From positions 5,163,481 to 5,227,480 of the forward strand of contig NC_060111.1 of the NCBI RefSeq assembly GCF_021155765.1: a DNA stretch of 64,000 nucleotides, in the 5' to 3' direction. The notes below the pieces were generated by a model, which saw nothing but the letters and a program-made list of their open reading frames with translations, was not told where the DNA came from and made no database searches. Every line of letters begins with the position of its first letter. The stretch's first letter is position 1. The translations under genes were made by a program, and so were the position numbers. This document shows positions 13,001-24,968 of this stretch, one piece after another. This DNA is from Diprion similis. Lineage: Eukaryota > Arthropoda > Insecta > Hymenoptera > Diprionidae.

Positions 13001-13423
13001 TATCGTTATTGAATCGAAATGAATTCTTTTATAGGGTATTTGATGTGATAGATATTCTGCCTAGTTCGATTGCACTTTGCGGAAGCTGGATGGGCAAGAA
13101 GTTCTGTAATGAAACTGAAAGGCCAGAGAAAGATTTGAAAAATGAAGTTGTCAAACACGGAATCTCGTGTCATTGAAGAAAATGATTTGCAATAAAACAG
13201 TTGCCAATAAGCATAGTAAGGTGGATGAAGGGATTTATCGGTACCCTTAAGTATAACTGCTCTGTACAGTCAGAGACAGGAAGTCTTTCAAGACTGCCTG
13301 GACATGCATGAATATCGCTTCACCGACATCGATTTATTTGGAATGGACTTTCTTTTACGAAGGTGCGTTGATAGGGGTGTGGGATGGTTAATGGATCTTC
13401 GGAAAAATTTTCATTTGAATTGC
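10056..13423. other. Spacer between trypsin genes 3 and 4
   Basis: Near-identical copy of the spacer at 5342-8707. No gene or RNA is seen. Confidence 0.6.
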
Positions 13424-13429
13424 TTTATT
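13424..13429 (-). terminator. Polyadenylation signal of trypsin gene 4
   Basis: AATAAA on the minus strand, same relative position as in genes 2 and 3. Confidence 0.7.
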
Positions 13430-13458
13430 TTTGTTGATATTACAAGTTCAGGCATAAA

Positions 13459-14693
13459 GTAGAGCCTCACAGTTGATTAGAGGGTAGAGAAGTCCAGTTA
13501 AGCGAGTGCTTCTTAGATTCCAGAGTTGGTGGAGATCCAGCTGCGGTAGGAAGCGACCTCGGTGTATACACCGGGCCATCCAGCGCGGGCACATCCGTTA
13601 CCCCAGGAAACGACACCAGCGAGACGTCCGCTGATGGCGAGGGGACCACCAGAGTCGCCTTGGCAGGCGTCCATGCCTCCCTCAGGAACAGCGGCACAGA
13701 TCTGGCCGTCGGGAAGTCCTCCCCAGATGCTGTAGGCGGAGCTGCAGTCAGACTTGGAGACAATTGGGACGGTGACGGTCTGGAGGACGACTGGAGAACT
13801 GCCTCCCTCGGTGAGGGCACCCCATCCGGTGATGACGGCGGAAGCACCGACAACGGCTTCCTCGTTGGCGTTGTACAGAGAAATGGCGGCACGGGTGGAG
13901 CCCAGGGAGACGGCGCTGCTCAGACGGATGAGAGCAATGTCGTTGATTGGGATTCCCCATCTGTTCGAGCTGTAGCTGGCGTGGTTGATGACGGAGGCGA
14001 ACGAGGTTGTGCTACCGCCGCTGTTGGAAAGGGTGGATCCAGAGCGGATGGTGAACCAGGAAGTGGGGTAGACCATGCAGTGAGCAGCGGTCAAGACCCA
14101 GGTGTCGGAGATGAGGGCACCACCACAGATGTGGGAGCCGAAGACCTGGAGAGATACCTGGTAGGGTACTTCATCGATGGAGGTAGCGACACCACCGACG
14201 ATACGCCCGGTGGGGCTCAGCTCGTTCAGGCGGGACACGGGCTCCGCAACTGAAACACAAATGGTCAGGTTATTGTTGCACGGTCAACGCTCGCTGGTCC
14301 GTGAAACTTCCAGTCAGGCACGTACTACTTCAATGTTGAATACTTCCCAGATAATGAAAAAAAATTAATTCAAGTGACACGGGGCTGCTCTTCTAACTCG
14401 AACTTGGAAAGTTTTTCTCCCGCGAAGCAGAGCGAACACCATTTATTTGGTGGATGGAATTTAATTGCGATTGAAAAATTTTCTCCACACGATGTGGAAG
14501 AGGGTTGGTTAGCTTACTCACCAGCGGCAGCCACGAGGGCAAACAGGATCGCAACTTTCATCATCTTCAGAACCGCGCTTGATGCTTCGATTTCTGAAAT
14601 CCGGATGGGAGTTGTTTAACATTTGTCTGCCGGCTCTTTTTATACCATTCTGGCTATAATTTTATCACGATTACCTGAATCTACACCACGTGA
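13459..14693. repeat. Tandem segmental duplication, partial third copy
   Basis: The first 1.23 kb of the 4.7-kb unit, covering trypsin gene 4 and its proximal promoter. Near-identity ends at 14693; beyond it the sequence stays homologous to the other spacers but with many substitutions and indels until about 15770. The core shared by all three copies is therefore the gene itself. Confidence 0.82.
13513..14564 (-). CDS. Trypsin-like serine protease zymogen, gene 4
   Basis: Third copy of the gene 2/3 trypsin. Exon 1 is 14522-14564 and exon 2 is 13513-14249, with a 272-nt phase-1 intron. The protein is identical to genes 2 and 3 (259 residues, full triad, Asp208 trypsin pocket). I see only synonymous exon changes: GGA to GGC at a Gly codon near 13899, and ACG to ACA at a Thr codon near 14008. 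Its 3' flank matches that of gene 3, but its distal 5' flank belongs to the older, diverged type, so it may differ in distal regulation. Confidence 0.93.
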
Positions 14694-14771
14694 CTGCGTG
14701 TGATTAAATATCTTATTCAATTAATCTCGTCCCGTCAATCAAACAAACGAACACTTCACCGATTTTTATCT
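14634..14771 (-). promoter_or_regulatory. Promoter of trypsin gene 4: TATA box and GATA sites
   Basis: Minus-strand TATAAAAAGAG at 14634-14644 and TGATAA at 14662-14667, identical to genes 2 and 3. The distal site, AGATAA at 14766-14771, lies in diverged flank but is kept. Confidence 0.58.
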
Positions 14772-16408
14772 TTATATATATCTGTGCCGAGATTGGGTAA
14801 GCTCAGATTCCATCAGTCCTCTAATTCTGGCAGTCATAATTAACGATTTTATATGCAGACGCATCAATATCCAATCATTTTCCGTAGACTTGATACTTTA
14901 GAGTTTTATGTACACTACGATCACTTACTGTCCGCTGCTTGACAGGTACAGTACCGGACACAGCAAACAGGGGATTCAGTCACTTTTTTCAATCGATAGT
15001 ACTGTAGACCAAGTCAAATTTTTCGAGTTAGCCTCTTCCATTCTTGGCAGTTTTTTCATGAATTCGTCCTCTCCCGGAAAACGCTTTCCAACTATCGCAG
15101 TTTTGGTTTCCCGGTGGAAGTTTGTCATTTTGGTTTCTCAGATAAGACCTCATTTGGTACCCATACATCGTCGTTATGAATCTGATATGTGTCGAAAGAT
15201 TGGGTTCCTTGTGCAGCTGGTACAGTTCGTGTTTGTATTTTATTCTCCAGAATCCCCTGTCGCAACCTTCTTATCTGAAAGCTATCCAGTAGCCTTGGAA
15301 TAGTAGTAATTGTTTAGGCTATGTTTTTCCAAAGAAGTACCACATGGATGAGTGTCTTGTAGAGCCGTAACTTTGTTTTCCCGAAGACGTTTTTCGACTT
15401 CCTGACGGATAGTAGCAAGAAAAAGGTGCGATTTGTTGCGGTTCTTCGCTTCGTACCTCTCTTTGTTTCTTCGTTGTTTGTTATAAGTTCTGACAGTAAT
15501 CCTAGTTAGGTGAACTGTTTCACTACCTCAAAGTTATAATATTCTAGATGAATATCTCGCTCTAAGCCGTTTCTTTGTTTCTATAATTTTGCACATTAAA
15601 TTTGATGTCATCTTCCGGAATTCTAATAATTTTGAATGGTATGGTATTCTAGCCTTACCCAATTTCGAGGTAGAAGTCCTCTTCTTCAAAGTCAGCTCTG
15701 CCTTTAGTTTCCACGTGTAAGATGATAATGGATAGTTAAAAATACTTCATATTCTTTCTCACAAATACTTACGTCCCATTATTTATTTCTCGGTGAAATC
15801 ACCATTTATGTTTCATTATACTTGAACAAATATTTTATTTTATAAATACTGTTCAATCAAGTCTACCGAAAGGCAACCAAAATGGGTTACAAATACTTCT
15901 ATTCTTCCAATATTGTCAACCCACTTTACAGAAAAGTAAGGCCTAAGACAGGTCAAGCTACAACCCGCTGCTCGGCACAGTCAACTATACCCGTATAAAA
16001 ACGATACCCTCGCTGGAAAAAGGCATCCAAGTTTTCTAACAACAAGTTAACTGCCAAAAAAAAGTCCACCGTTTCTCGTACGAAAATGTACGCTTTTTAT
16101 GACAGTCACTTAAGACCCAAATGTGGAAATTACTTTGTTTGGACGTAACGTAATTGAAATGGCATCTCACAGGCATCCTAAGTAAGATTCTAGCTTTGCT
16201 AGTTGTACCGATGATATATTCAGACTCGATTCTCTAATTTCTCAGTATTGAATAATTCTATTCTCATATCACCAGTAGTACCTACTAGTGGTAGTAGCAA
16301 TAAACGAAACTACCATTTTGTATAAATTCTACTTGTTTTGCATAAATACAATTTATTCTTGACCGTGGAACAACAATATACACTTGGAACACTTATTCCG
16401 AGGTAATC
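14772..16408. other. Spacer upstream of trypsin gene 4
   Basis: No gene seen. About 14694-15770 is a diverged copy of 5263-6300. About 16140-16380 is a diverged copy of 7510-7760 and 12225-12480. The middle (15770-16140) is not obviously shared with the other spacers. Confidence 0.55.
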
Positions 16409-16743
16409 ATAACAACAACAACAATAATAATAATGTCTCTATTTATATTACAATAACGATGCTTGAAATCTTAAAACTCAGCGCGGGAGAGTAAATCAGG
16501 GTTGCCAGTCGCAGATAGAAACACTTTCATTCCTACGAGGGACACGGGAAACTGATGAAAAAACCTTGTCTGAATGTAGCCGGACCCGAGTTCAAGCCAC
16601 CGACCAGCAAGCAGGCGTCTGAACGGCGTGACCCACCTTACATTTTTGCAAGTCACCGTTCAGAGCCTCACCCTACGGCCGGGGACTTGAACCCGAGTCC
16701 TCCCGCTCCGTAGACTCGAGTTCTAGCCCCTGAGCTACTACGA
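16409..16743 (-). mobile_element. tRNA-derived SINE
   Basis: Read on the minus strand, the 5' head carries a Pol III box A (TAGCTCAGGGG, 16727-16737) and box B (GGTTCAAGTCC, 16683-16693) at tRNA-like spacing. A unique body of about 240 nt follows, then a simple-repeat tail of ATT and GTT units (about 16409-16434). Head, body and microsatellite tail is the classic SINE plan. The tRNA-like part does not fold cleanly: the D-stem has a mismatch and no good anticodon stem forms, so it is not a working tRNA gene. I see no clear target-site duplication, so the ends are approximate. It lies just downstream of the trypsin pseudogene. Confidence 0.72.
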
Positions 16744-16783
16744 TCGGTACCATTAGATATGAACAATTCATAGCTGCGTGACT

Positions 16784-17709
<926 letters not shown>

Positions 17710-17776
17710 TTTCAGACGCGAGTCTTTTGTTTTCACGAGGGAAAGACTTGACTGGTTTTGTTGTACTGACAAGATG

Positions 17777-17859
17777 TCTTTATAGTCTTATAGCACCAGA
17801 CGAATTGCGATTAATTGAATAAATTATATGCGAGCTAATATAATCAATTATCCTTATCA
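17777..17859 (-). promoter_or_regulatory. Relict promoter of the trypsin pseudogene
   Basis: Minus-strand TATAAAGA at 17777-17784 lies about 70 nt before the ATG, and adjacent TGATAA and GGATAA motifs lie at 17848-17859. The promoter may still fire although the product is broken. Confidence 0.45.
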
Positions 17860-18359
17860 AATCTATATAAATTCTGTCAGTAGTGCGGGTAATGTAATAG
17901 ATATTCTACTCACTTTGATGAAATACCTGGAGATGTTAGACAGAAGTGTCTCTCTCTTGATGCTAGACAGAAGAATACTCTCTCACAAGCCTAGATATCG
18001 CATGAAAGATTTGGAAATCAATGTCTCAAGCACTCAATATTAAGAATTCTCATGTCTCGATAAAGGATTTAGAGTTGATAGAATAATTTCGCTTTTTGCA
18101 ATTTTGCAATGGAACGATTACCATTTGTACAAACAAAAATCGGAAGGTTAGCGGAGGAAATCTTCTGCATCTTAAGGGTACTGTTATCTAAAGCCTGGAG
18201 AGGCAATGAGACTGTCATGGCTGCCTGGACATCTGTCAGCGTCGACTCGTTTGAGCCGCCTGAAGACCCTTCCGTCAAATGTCCTTTTACCAGCTGGTTT
18301 CTACGATAGGTGTGTAGAAGAATGAATAAATTTTTTGACATTTTTTTCAACTGTATTGC
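17860..18359. other. Spacer between the pseudogene and trypsin gene 6
   Basis: No gene seen. About 18080-18340 is homologous to the 3' flanks of genes 2-4 (for example 3750-3960), so it is the old 3' flank of gene 6. Confidence 0.5.
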
Positions 18360-18365
18360 TTTATT
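18360..18365 (-). terminator. Polyadenylation signal of trypsin gene 6
   Basis: AATAAA on the minus strand, about 85 nt after the stop codon of gene 6. Confidence 0.7.
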
Positions 18366-18449
18366 TCGGTTGATATTACAATATCGTGAATGAAATCAAG
18401 CCTTGCCATTGGGTGGAAGGTCAGCAGGGTGCAGTTTAGAGACTGCTTC

Positions 18450-19494
18450 TTAGATTCCAGCGTTGGTGGAGATCCAGCTGCGGTAGGAAGCGACCTCGGT
18501 GTATACACCGGGCCATCCAGCGCGGGCACATCCGTTACCCCAGGAAACGACACCAGCGAGACGTCCGCTGATGGCGAGGGGACCACCAGAGTCACCCTGG
18601 CAGGCGTCCTTGCCTCCCTCAGGAACAGCGGCACAGATCTGGCCGTCGGGAAGTCCTCCCCAGATGCGGTAGGCGGAGTTGCAGTCAGACTTGGAGACAA
18701 TTGGGACGGTGACGGTCTGGAGGACGGTGGGAGCACTGCCTCCCTCGGTGAGGGCACCCCATCCGGTGATGACGGCGGAAGAACCGACAACGGCTTCCTC
18801 GTTGGCGTTGTACAGAGAAATGGCGGCACGGGTGGATCCCAGGGAGACGGCGCTGCTCAGACGGATGAGAGCAATGTCGTTGATTGGGACTCCCCATCTG
18901 TTCGAACCGTAGCTGGCGTGGTTGATGACGGAGGCGAACGAGGTTGTGCTACCGCCGCTGTTGGAAAGGGTGGATCCAGAGCGGATGGTGAACCAGCTAG
19001 TGGGGTAGACCATGCAGTGAGCAGCGGTCAAGACCCAGGTGCTTGAAATCAGGGCACCACCACAGATGTGGGAGCCGAAGACCTGGAGAGATACCTGGTA
19101 AGGTACTTCATCGATGGAGGTAGCAACACCACCGACGATACGCCCGGTGGGGCTCAGCTCGTTCAGGCGGGATGCGGGGTCCGCAACTAAAACACAGACG
19201 GTCAGGTTTTTTTGAAACAGTAAATACTTGCTGTTTTGTGTTACATTTACTCAGGAATGTTTTTTTTCCATGGTTGAAATTTCACAAATGTTAAAATGAA
19301 CGAGCAATCTGAGTTACAGGAGAATGCGAACTCGCACTTGGCAAGCTTGCTTTTCGTAAAGCAGATGTAATGTCATTCACTTGGTGAGAAACGTATAATT
19401 CTGATTGAAAAATATTCTCCACAAGATGTAGATAGAGGTTTGGTTACTCACCAGCGGCAGCCACGAGGGCGAACAGGATCGCAATTTTCATCAT
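18450..19494 (-). CDS. Trypsin-like serine protease zymogen, gene 6
   Basis: Exon 1 is 19452-19494 and exon 2 is 18450-19186, joined by a 265-nt phase-1 intron (donor GTGAGT, acceptor GTGTTTTAG). The 259-residue preprotrypsin is close to genes 2-4 but differs at a modest number of sites: ADPAS for AEPVS in the propeptide, Lys for Met before the S1 Asp, and a C-terminus ending NAGI. Triad His71, Asp118, Ser214 and pocket Asp208, Gly231, Gly241 are intact, as are all six cysteines. The first of two adjacent ATGs is used. It is the rightmost cluster member, lies outside the 4.7-kb duplication, and was probably the closest single-copy relative before that expansion. Confidence 0.94.
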
Positions 19495-19566
19495 CTTCCA
19501 AACCACACTTGATGCTCTGTCTTATGGAGCCCAGATGTGAATTTGTTTGTAGCCGTTGGTTGGCTT

Positions 19567-19597
19567 CTTTTATACTATTTCGGCTTTGAATTTATCT
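19567..19597 (-). promoter_or_regulatory. Promoter of trypsin gene 6: TATA box and GATA site
   Basis: Minus-strand TATAAAAG at 19567-19574 and AGATAA at 19592-19597. The proximal GATA spacing matches genes 1-4. The distal GATA site of the other genes is degraded here. Confidence 0.55.
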
Positions 19598-21407
19598 CGT
19601 TTAACTACATACATGACGCGTGACTTAGTGCTATTTATCACGCTTATCAATCAAAATCGGCATATCATGACAAAGAAAAACTATACGACTGATCTTCATC
19701 TTTGTGAAAACTGACAGGCCCCAGGTTTCAACTTTACTACAATAATCACAGTGAAAATCTCTCAATTTCAATTCAATTCAAATGGATTTCAATATTCTCA
19801 ACCCAAATGGCTTGGATAGAGCATTTCGGAGTTTCAGCTTTAGATTCAGCAAAGCGCAAAATCCTAAAAAACCAATCGCACATGTGAAACTGCATGCAAT
19901 TCAAGTCGCACGTTCCGCATTCGTGGGTATTCGATCATTGGTTATTCCACCGAGGTGGGTCAAGTTTCATGGGTTTTACCGGACGGCAACCACCAGGACG
20001 ATTGGACGTTGCCTGGTTAGTTGGGAAACTGTGGTTTTAGTTGGTAAAAGCAATTTGTCCTGCCGTACATTTGTCAAATTAAATTCGGTTTACCAAGTTT
20101 TCGGTACTTCATAGCTGAATTAGCCGCTTGCATGCACACAAAGATAGCCTTCGAGATATCATTAGCAGCGCCGATGTTATCAGCCTGATACTAAAATCGT
20201 AAACTACGATCTCTTCTCCGTCCATCAACGTCAAAAGATAATATTTGAAATCTTAACTGATATTCCGGAAGATTCAGAGATTGGAATAGCATCCAATTAT
20301 TTACTTTACGCTCATTTCGCCAATGCGTATATCGCTAATCCAGACATCACAGAACTGATAGACCGCGTGAATTTTTATCATGTATAAACAACCTTGTTGT
20401 CAGCGTTAGTTAACGCACTTGATCCGCAACATTGTTTAGAATATTCTCATCACAGACGGACAGAAGTGGATAATTTTTCCGAATCACTTTGTACATTTTG
20501 TGAAGATACAGCGAGTAAGATTGTTCTTAAAAGTTTTTAACTTATTTCAATCCCAAAATGTGACAAGGTAATTCAAAAAGAGTAGACCTCTTTTTATATT
20601 GTTATAATTTTAATTCAACCGTGGTGCATCTGAATCTTTTTTATACACTCTGATCATAATGAGTTTAGAGTTGAGCAGATGATCCTTTGAATAATTCCCC
20701 ATCTTTTAATTCACCTCAATATCATTTATAAGTAATTAGATTGCGGTTAATTAAATACAAATAAATTGAAATTGAAAAAAAGAGAGATAAAAGCTCGAGA
20801 TTCTAGGATTGATATTGAAATCATTTTGTTTGTACAACTGATCGAGGTTGATCGAAGATTCGTAGATTCAATTGAATATGTATTATCACAGAATCGACCT
20901 GCTCCATGGAAAAACTGGATGCTACTTGTAAAGTTTTATTTTCTCAACGTAGCATCTAAAAACGTCATAGATTTCGCATGGAAATTTGTTGTCGTATAAT
21001 TTCACTGCAAAAGCCATTTCGAAGCTCTGTTCTCTTGACGACAAGAGTGAATAATCCTGATTAGCGGTACATAATAAGCGCTGCGCGTCGACAGAGAATT
21101 CAAGATCGTTAGAATTAGCGGAGATTATCTTCCCCGCTATTTTCTTTGCCACAAAATAACAATAGAATTGAAATTAGCACGCAGACTCGGTTCTGCATTT
21201 GTCGCGTGCGTCTCGAAGCTTGAGTAAAACTTAATCAGCATCAAACCCAATCTGACTGGCGTCGCTTTGTATATTATACTCGTATTCCTCTTCATTCTTC
21301 TCTCAGCTTCTGTTAACTTGTCGATCTGCTTATATTACGCCTAAAGATTGTAGCTGGAATTTTTTGAAGCACAATTGATACCCTCGTGAACATCTTGGTA
21401 CATGCAT
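19598..21407. other. Intergenic DNA right of the trypsin cluster
   Basis: AT-rich, with no open frame that looks coding and no recognised repeat. This is the edge of the cluster. Confidence 0.45.
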
Positions 21408-22053
21408 ATTAGGGTGATTATATTTGAACGAATATTTTTTTTTTTCAATCCCCATCGAAAATTTTGTTCTATATGTCGAACAAAAAATTCCCTAAAAGTT
21501 ATAGCCCTTAATATTAATATTAACTACTCGCCCAGGGCGTGAAAAGATTTCCCATATAAAATACACGTGAATAGAATCGTTTTTTTTTTCAAATCTCTAC
21601 AACTCAGCGGAATTTTATGACATGACATTGGTCTTGGTCGCAAATTACGCAGAATTGTACGATCTTTAAAAGTGTTTAGAACGGTATAAGTGCAACTTAC
21701 ATTTGTGAGATGGTACAGGGCACTAAAGTTGATTTTTACCCAAAATTCTCCTTTTTTCGCTGTTATCTCCAAAATGATTGACTGTACCAAGAAATTGTAA
21801 AGAAAAACTTTGTTGGAAATTTTATTTCCTACAAAAAAGGTCCTTTAGACCGAAAAGAGTTATAGAGATTTGAAAAAAAAAAACGCTTCGATTCACGAGT
21901 ATTTTATATGGGAAATCTTTTCACGCCCTGGGCGAGTACTTAATATTAATATTAAGGGCTATAACTTTTAGGGAATTTTTGGTTTGACATATTGAACAAA
22001 ATTTTCGATGGGGACTGAAAAAAAAATAGTAGTTCAAATATAATCACCCTAAT
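21408..22053. mobile_element. Fold-back / MITE-like element, 646 bp
   Basis: Two long inverted arms (about 21408-21605 and 21858-22053, roughly 90 percent matching by eye) flank a unique centre of about 250 bp. The termini read ATTAGGGTGATTATATTTGA inward. It has no coding capacity. Flanks TGCATA and TGCGTA could be an imperfect target duplication. Long arms and no ORF suggest a non-autonomous DNA transposon; I cannot assign a superfamily. Confidence 0.75.
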
Positions 22054-23555
22054 GCGTATACATATATTTACATAGTCATATACCTGTACACAGCATGTAC
22101 CAAAAGTCCACTTTATCGTTCGCCATGACTGTGGCGAACCTGTCTTCTCGTCCTTCGAGTAACATAATCCTACGAATTTGCTCGGTAATCGAAAAACTGT
22201 TCAACAAAGAAGATTGCAAGCAAATATGAAACAGCCTGTAGTTTATGCAGGAGAATGCATAGTAATGGCAGCATGTGTTTTGTTGTTTCATCGTTTCAGT
22301 TAGTAATAATGCAGGTAAAAAATAATAAAACAATAAAAATGAAAAAAAAAGAAAAGAACGGACAAAAAAACCTCATCGTCGAAAGTCCAGTTTAATTATG
22401 CAATCTTTACAACATCTTAATACAGGGATTCTGTGCCTGAATAATACATTTCGGAGGTTACGCCTCTACCTCTGTAAAGCGAACTACTCAGAGGTAAAAC
22501 CTCGCTCTGGAACGGAGCGATTGCTTTTTACTATGTAGCACGCTAGGATGTAGATGGCTTCTTTACCTGGAGAGCAAATTACTCACATGGTCTGCAGAAA
22601 TTTGTGGAATCATTAATCACCCTTAAAAAACTTGTTTCTTTCTTTTTATTTCGCTGCGAACAAATTAATTCAGTACAAAGAACACCGATTATCTACAGTT
22701 TCATTGGAATCAATTTTTCGTTTGCAATTTAAAGGGTAAATAGCGAAAAATAATTGCAATTTATAATTGCATCTAGTCTGATATACGGACTAACGAATAT
22801 ACGGCCTCGTTAGATTGATTGACGTTCAACGATTTCCAACTCGTTCGTTAAAATTCATTTTTCCTTAACTTCCTTTATCCGGATTACAATACAAACTCCG
22901 TGAATTATTTCCATATTATTCATATTAAAAAAAAAAAAAATGTAAGTTAAAAGAAGAAAACGGTGCATAACGTTACATCTTCACTCGAATTGTCTATATC
23001 TATATTTCAGATGCCATGAATGCTTGAAAAATTTCGACAAATCTCGGATCCGACGCTGTGATTTTTTTTTTTTTTTACCTTGTGTCAAAGTGATGAAAAA
23101 AGAACGGAAGAAACGAAAAAGGGTTCCACAAATCGATCGAACAAAGGAAGCATTTGTCACGTTGAACTTTCCAACTCACGACTATCCCGTTTCTCGCATA
23201 CATACTTACACACATACATATATATGTATGTATACATATGTATTATTCGCGAGAAATTCTCGGCAAGTCTGGAGCATCAAGTCACCGCGTGGTCAAGGGA
23301 TCGAGTGACCCGAGACCTTCGGTCAGGTGGGACGAATAGATACCCGCAAAAGTTTTACGATCTCATTCGAAAACAAATGGCCTGTGGTAGAATCGAGGCA
23401 GTTGGGCTGATGGTCGTCCCTCGAAATAAACCGTTCCACGTTGTTACATGTAATATGCATTTATACAATCGTGCTGGAAACGGCAGAAAATTTTTTTATT
23501 TCATCAACTATCATTTATTTTTTTACATATTTAATTCAAAACGGAGGTTTCCTAT
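22054..23555. other. Intergenic DNA
   Basis: No gene seen. It includes a short imperfect hairpin near 22455-22505 (ACCTCTG with CAGAGGT) and a mixed CA/TA microsatellite near 23198-23252. Confidence 0.4.
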
Positions 23556-23830
23556 ACTTTTGAGGCCTTACATACGTCTAGCAGCGCCAAAAATGCGCTA
23601 CAAGAAAAAAAAATAAAAATTTAATAGGGATAACAATAGAAATTAATACAAATAAATAGTATACATTGTTTGTTGGTTTTTAAACTTTGTAAAAAAAATT
23701 TATTTCATTTTATTCTTACAAAAATTAGTGTATAAAAAATCATGTGATACACAACTGTAAGAAAAAAAAGTTGCTCCACGGTCGACGTCATGTCTCCGGT
23801 GAATTTTAATCGATCTGCAAAATTTTGGAA
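23556..23830 (-). repeat. Dispersed repeat, inverted relative of the 47.7-48.7 kb LTR-like sequence
   Basis: On the minus strand this segment matches two parts of the 47.7-48.7 kb sequence. The stretch near 23565-23646 resembles 48590-48690 (shared core TAGCAGCGCCAAAAATG), and 23650-23830 resembles about 47690-47850 (shared GCTCCACGGTCGAC). About 0.7 kb present in the right-hand copy is missing here, with the joint near 23647. I read it as a deleted LTR-type fragment. Outer edges are uncertain. Confidence 0.55.
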
Positions 23831-24436
23831 AAATTCTTGTGAAATAAAGTTGTAGTTACAGTCTGTCGAGGAATTTTGAATTTCGAAGAACTTGGCAATT
23901 TATGGCAGTTTAAAAAAAAGTATGCGTTTTACGTGATAAATTTTACACTTTAATTATTTTTATAAAATTTCGAAATCAAAATATCAAAAATCCGCCTCGG
24001 CAGACTATAGAGAAAACTGTTTCAAATTTCTGAAAAAATCGCATCAAAAAATTGTTCAAAACTGTACGAGTTATCATGTCGACAGTCGACGACGAGCTGT
24101 TCTAGCCTCTTTCGTCGGACATTTACATTTTATCCCATAACTTTGGATCTATGCAGAATTTTTGCAATCGACTTTTACAGAAATACGTCTAAAACTATAG
24201 AGAACAAACTGTTGGAAAAAAAAAATTGCTTCTTTAAAAAAATCTGAAAGAAGAAGTCGCTACTCGACGTTTGACGAGTAACAAAATAAGACGAGGAGTA
24301 ACCGTGGCGGAAAATGAAGAACCGAAGATGAAAAATAGCGGAAACTCAATGCGGTCAATAAACTGATTCGCTTGGACGACTAGCGGGGGTTTTAATGACA
24401 AAGGACTGGGTTCCGTCCATACATTGGAGAGCAGAC
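23831..24436. other. AT-rich non-coding DNA
   Basis: No supported gene. The left part may extend the adjacent dispersed repeat, with weak similarity to sequence left of 47690. Confidence 0.35.
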
Positions 24437-24532
24437 CGTCCTTGGCGAACGATCGAGTTTTGTCGACGTTGAAGGGCCGACAGGGGATGACCACGAGGCC
24501 AGTTGCCGAGGGTAGCTCATAAACACCCGGGA
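24437..24532 (-). CDS. Possible exon of an Ig-domain receptor (tentative)
   Basis: A GC-rich open stretch on the minus strand follows a credible acceptor (CATATCCCATAG, AG at 24533-24534). It encodes VPGVYELP, then VVIPCRPF, then AKDG. A VIPCR core after a short hydrophobic strand is typical of the Ig domains of PDGF/VEGF-type receptors, such as insect Pvr. The left boundary is uncertain: a weak donor sits at 24436, but the frame stays open further to 24234. No partner exon in matching phase was found, so this could be chance. Confidence 0.22.
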
Positions 24533-24934
24533 CTATGGGATATGAATAATAAAGGATTCGCATCGTCGGAACCCTGGTCGGAGCCGTTCGTGGCGTCGTG
24601 GCGTCGCGTCACGTCACGACGACGGGTGGACATTCCTCTTTTGCGGAAGTTGCAAGGGGTGCAGAACCTTGGGATGCCGGAGGTGTCGTTACAGGGTTTA
24701 CTTACACTCCGAAACTATCCCTCAAGGAAAACCGAGCTCACGGAGGGGTGAGAGGTGGACTTACAAGCAAACATCCCCTGCCTTCCCCCCCTCCCCCTCC
24801 CCGAGCCCCCTTTTTTCGTTTCACCGCATCTCGTTCGCCCGTCTGGCTTCGCCGCATTCAGGTAAATAAAATTATCCCTCTTTGTTCCCATCTTCGTGAA
24901 TGTGTCCAGAAAATGTGTAAACACCACTTTTTCG

Positions 24935-24937
24935 CTC

Positions 24938-24968
<31 letters not shown>
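24935..24968. repeat. CT microsatellite
   Basis: CT dinucleotide run with one TA interruption. Confidence 0.85.

Larger units (their letters stand above)
8743..13458. repeat. Tandem segmental duplication, unit 2 (4716 bp)
   Basis: Second copy of the 4.7-kb unit, holding trypsin gene 3 and its upstream spacer. It is 2 bp longer than unit 1 because of a CA insertion near 11166. Single-base differences from unit 1 include positions near 11370, 11477, 11586, 11909 and 12795. Confidence 0.88.

Noticed and set aside
16675-16743. Functional tRNA gene
   Set aside because: Box A and B are present, but the D-stem has a mismatch and no anticodon stem forms. A SINE body and tail follow.
19782-20114. 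110-codon plus-strand frame right of trypsin gene 6
   Set aside because: No signal peptide, domain or splice context. The protein does not resemble the trypsins or any family I know.
21408-21416. TTAGGG at the end of the 21.4-kb element and CTAACC at the retrotransposon junctions, as telomeric repeats
   Set aside because: Single occurrences, not tandem. The first is a transposon terminus and the second is satellite sequence duplicated on insertion.
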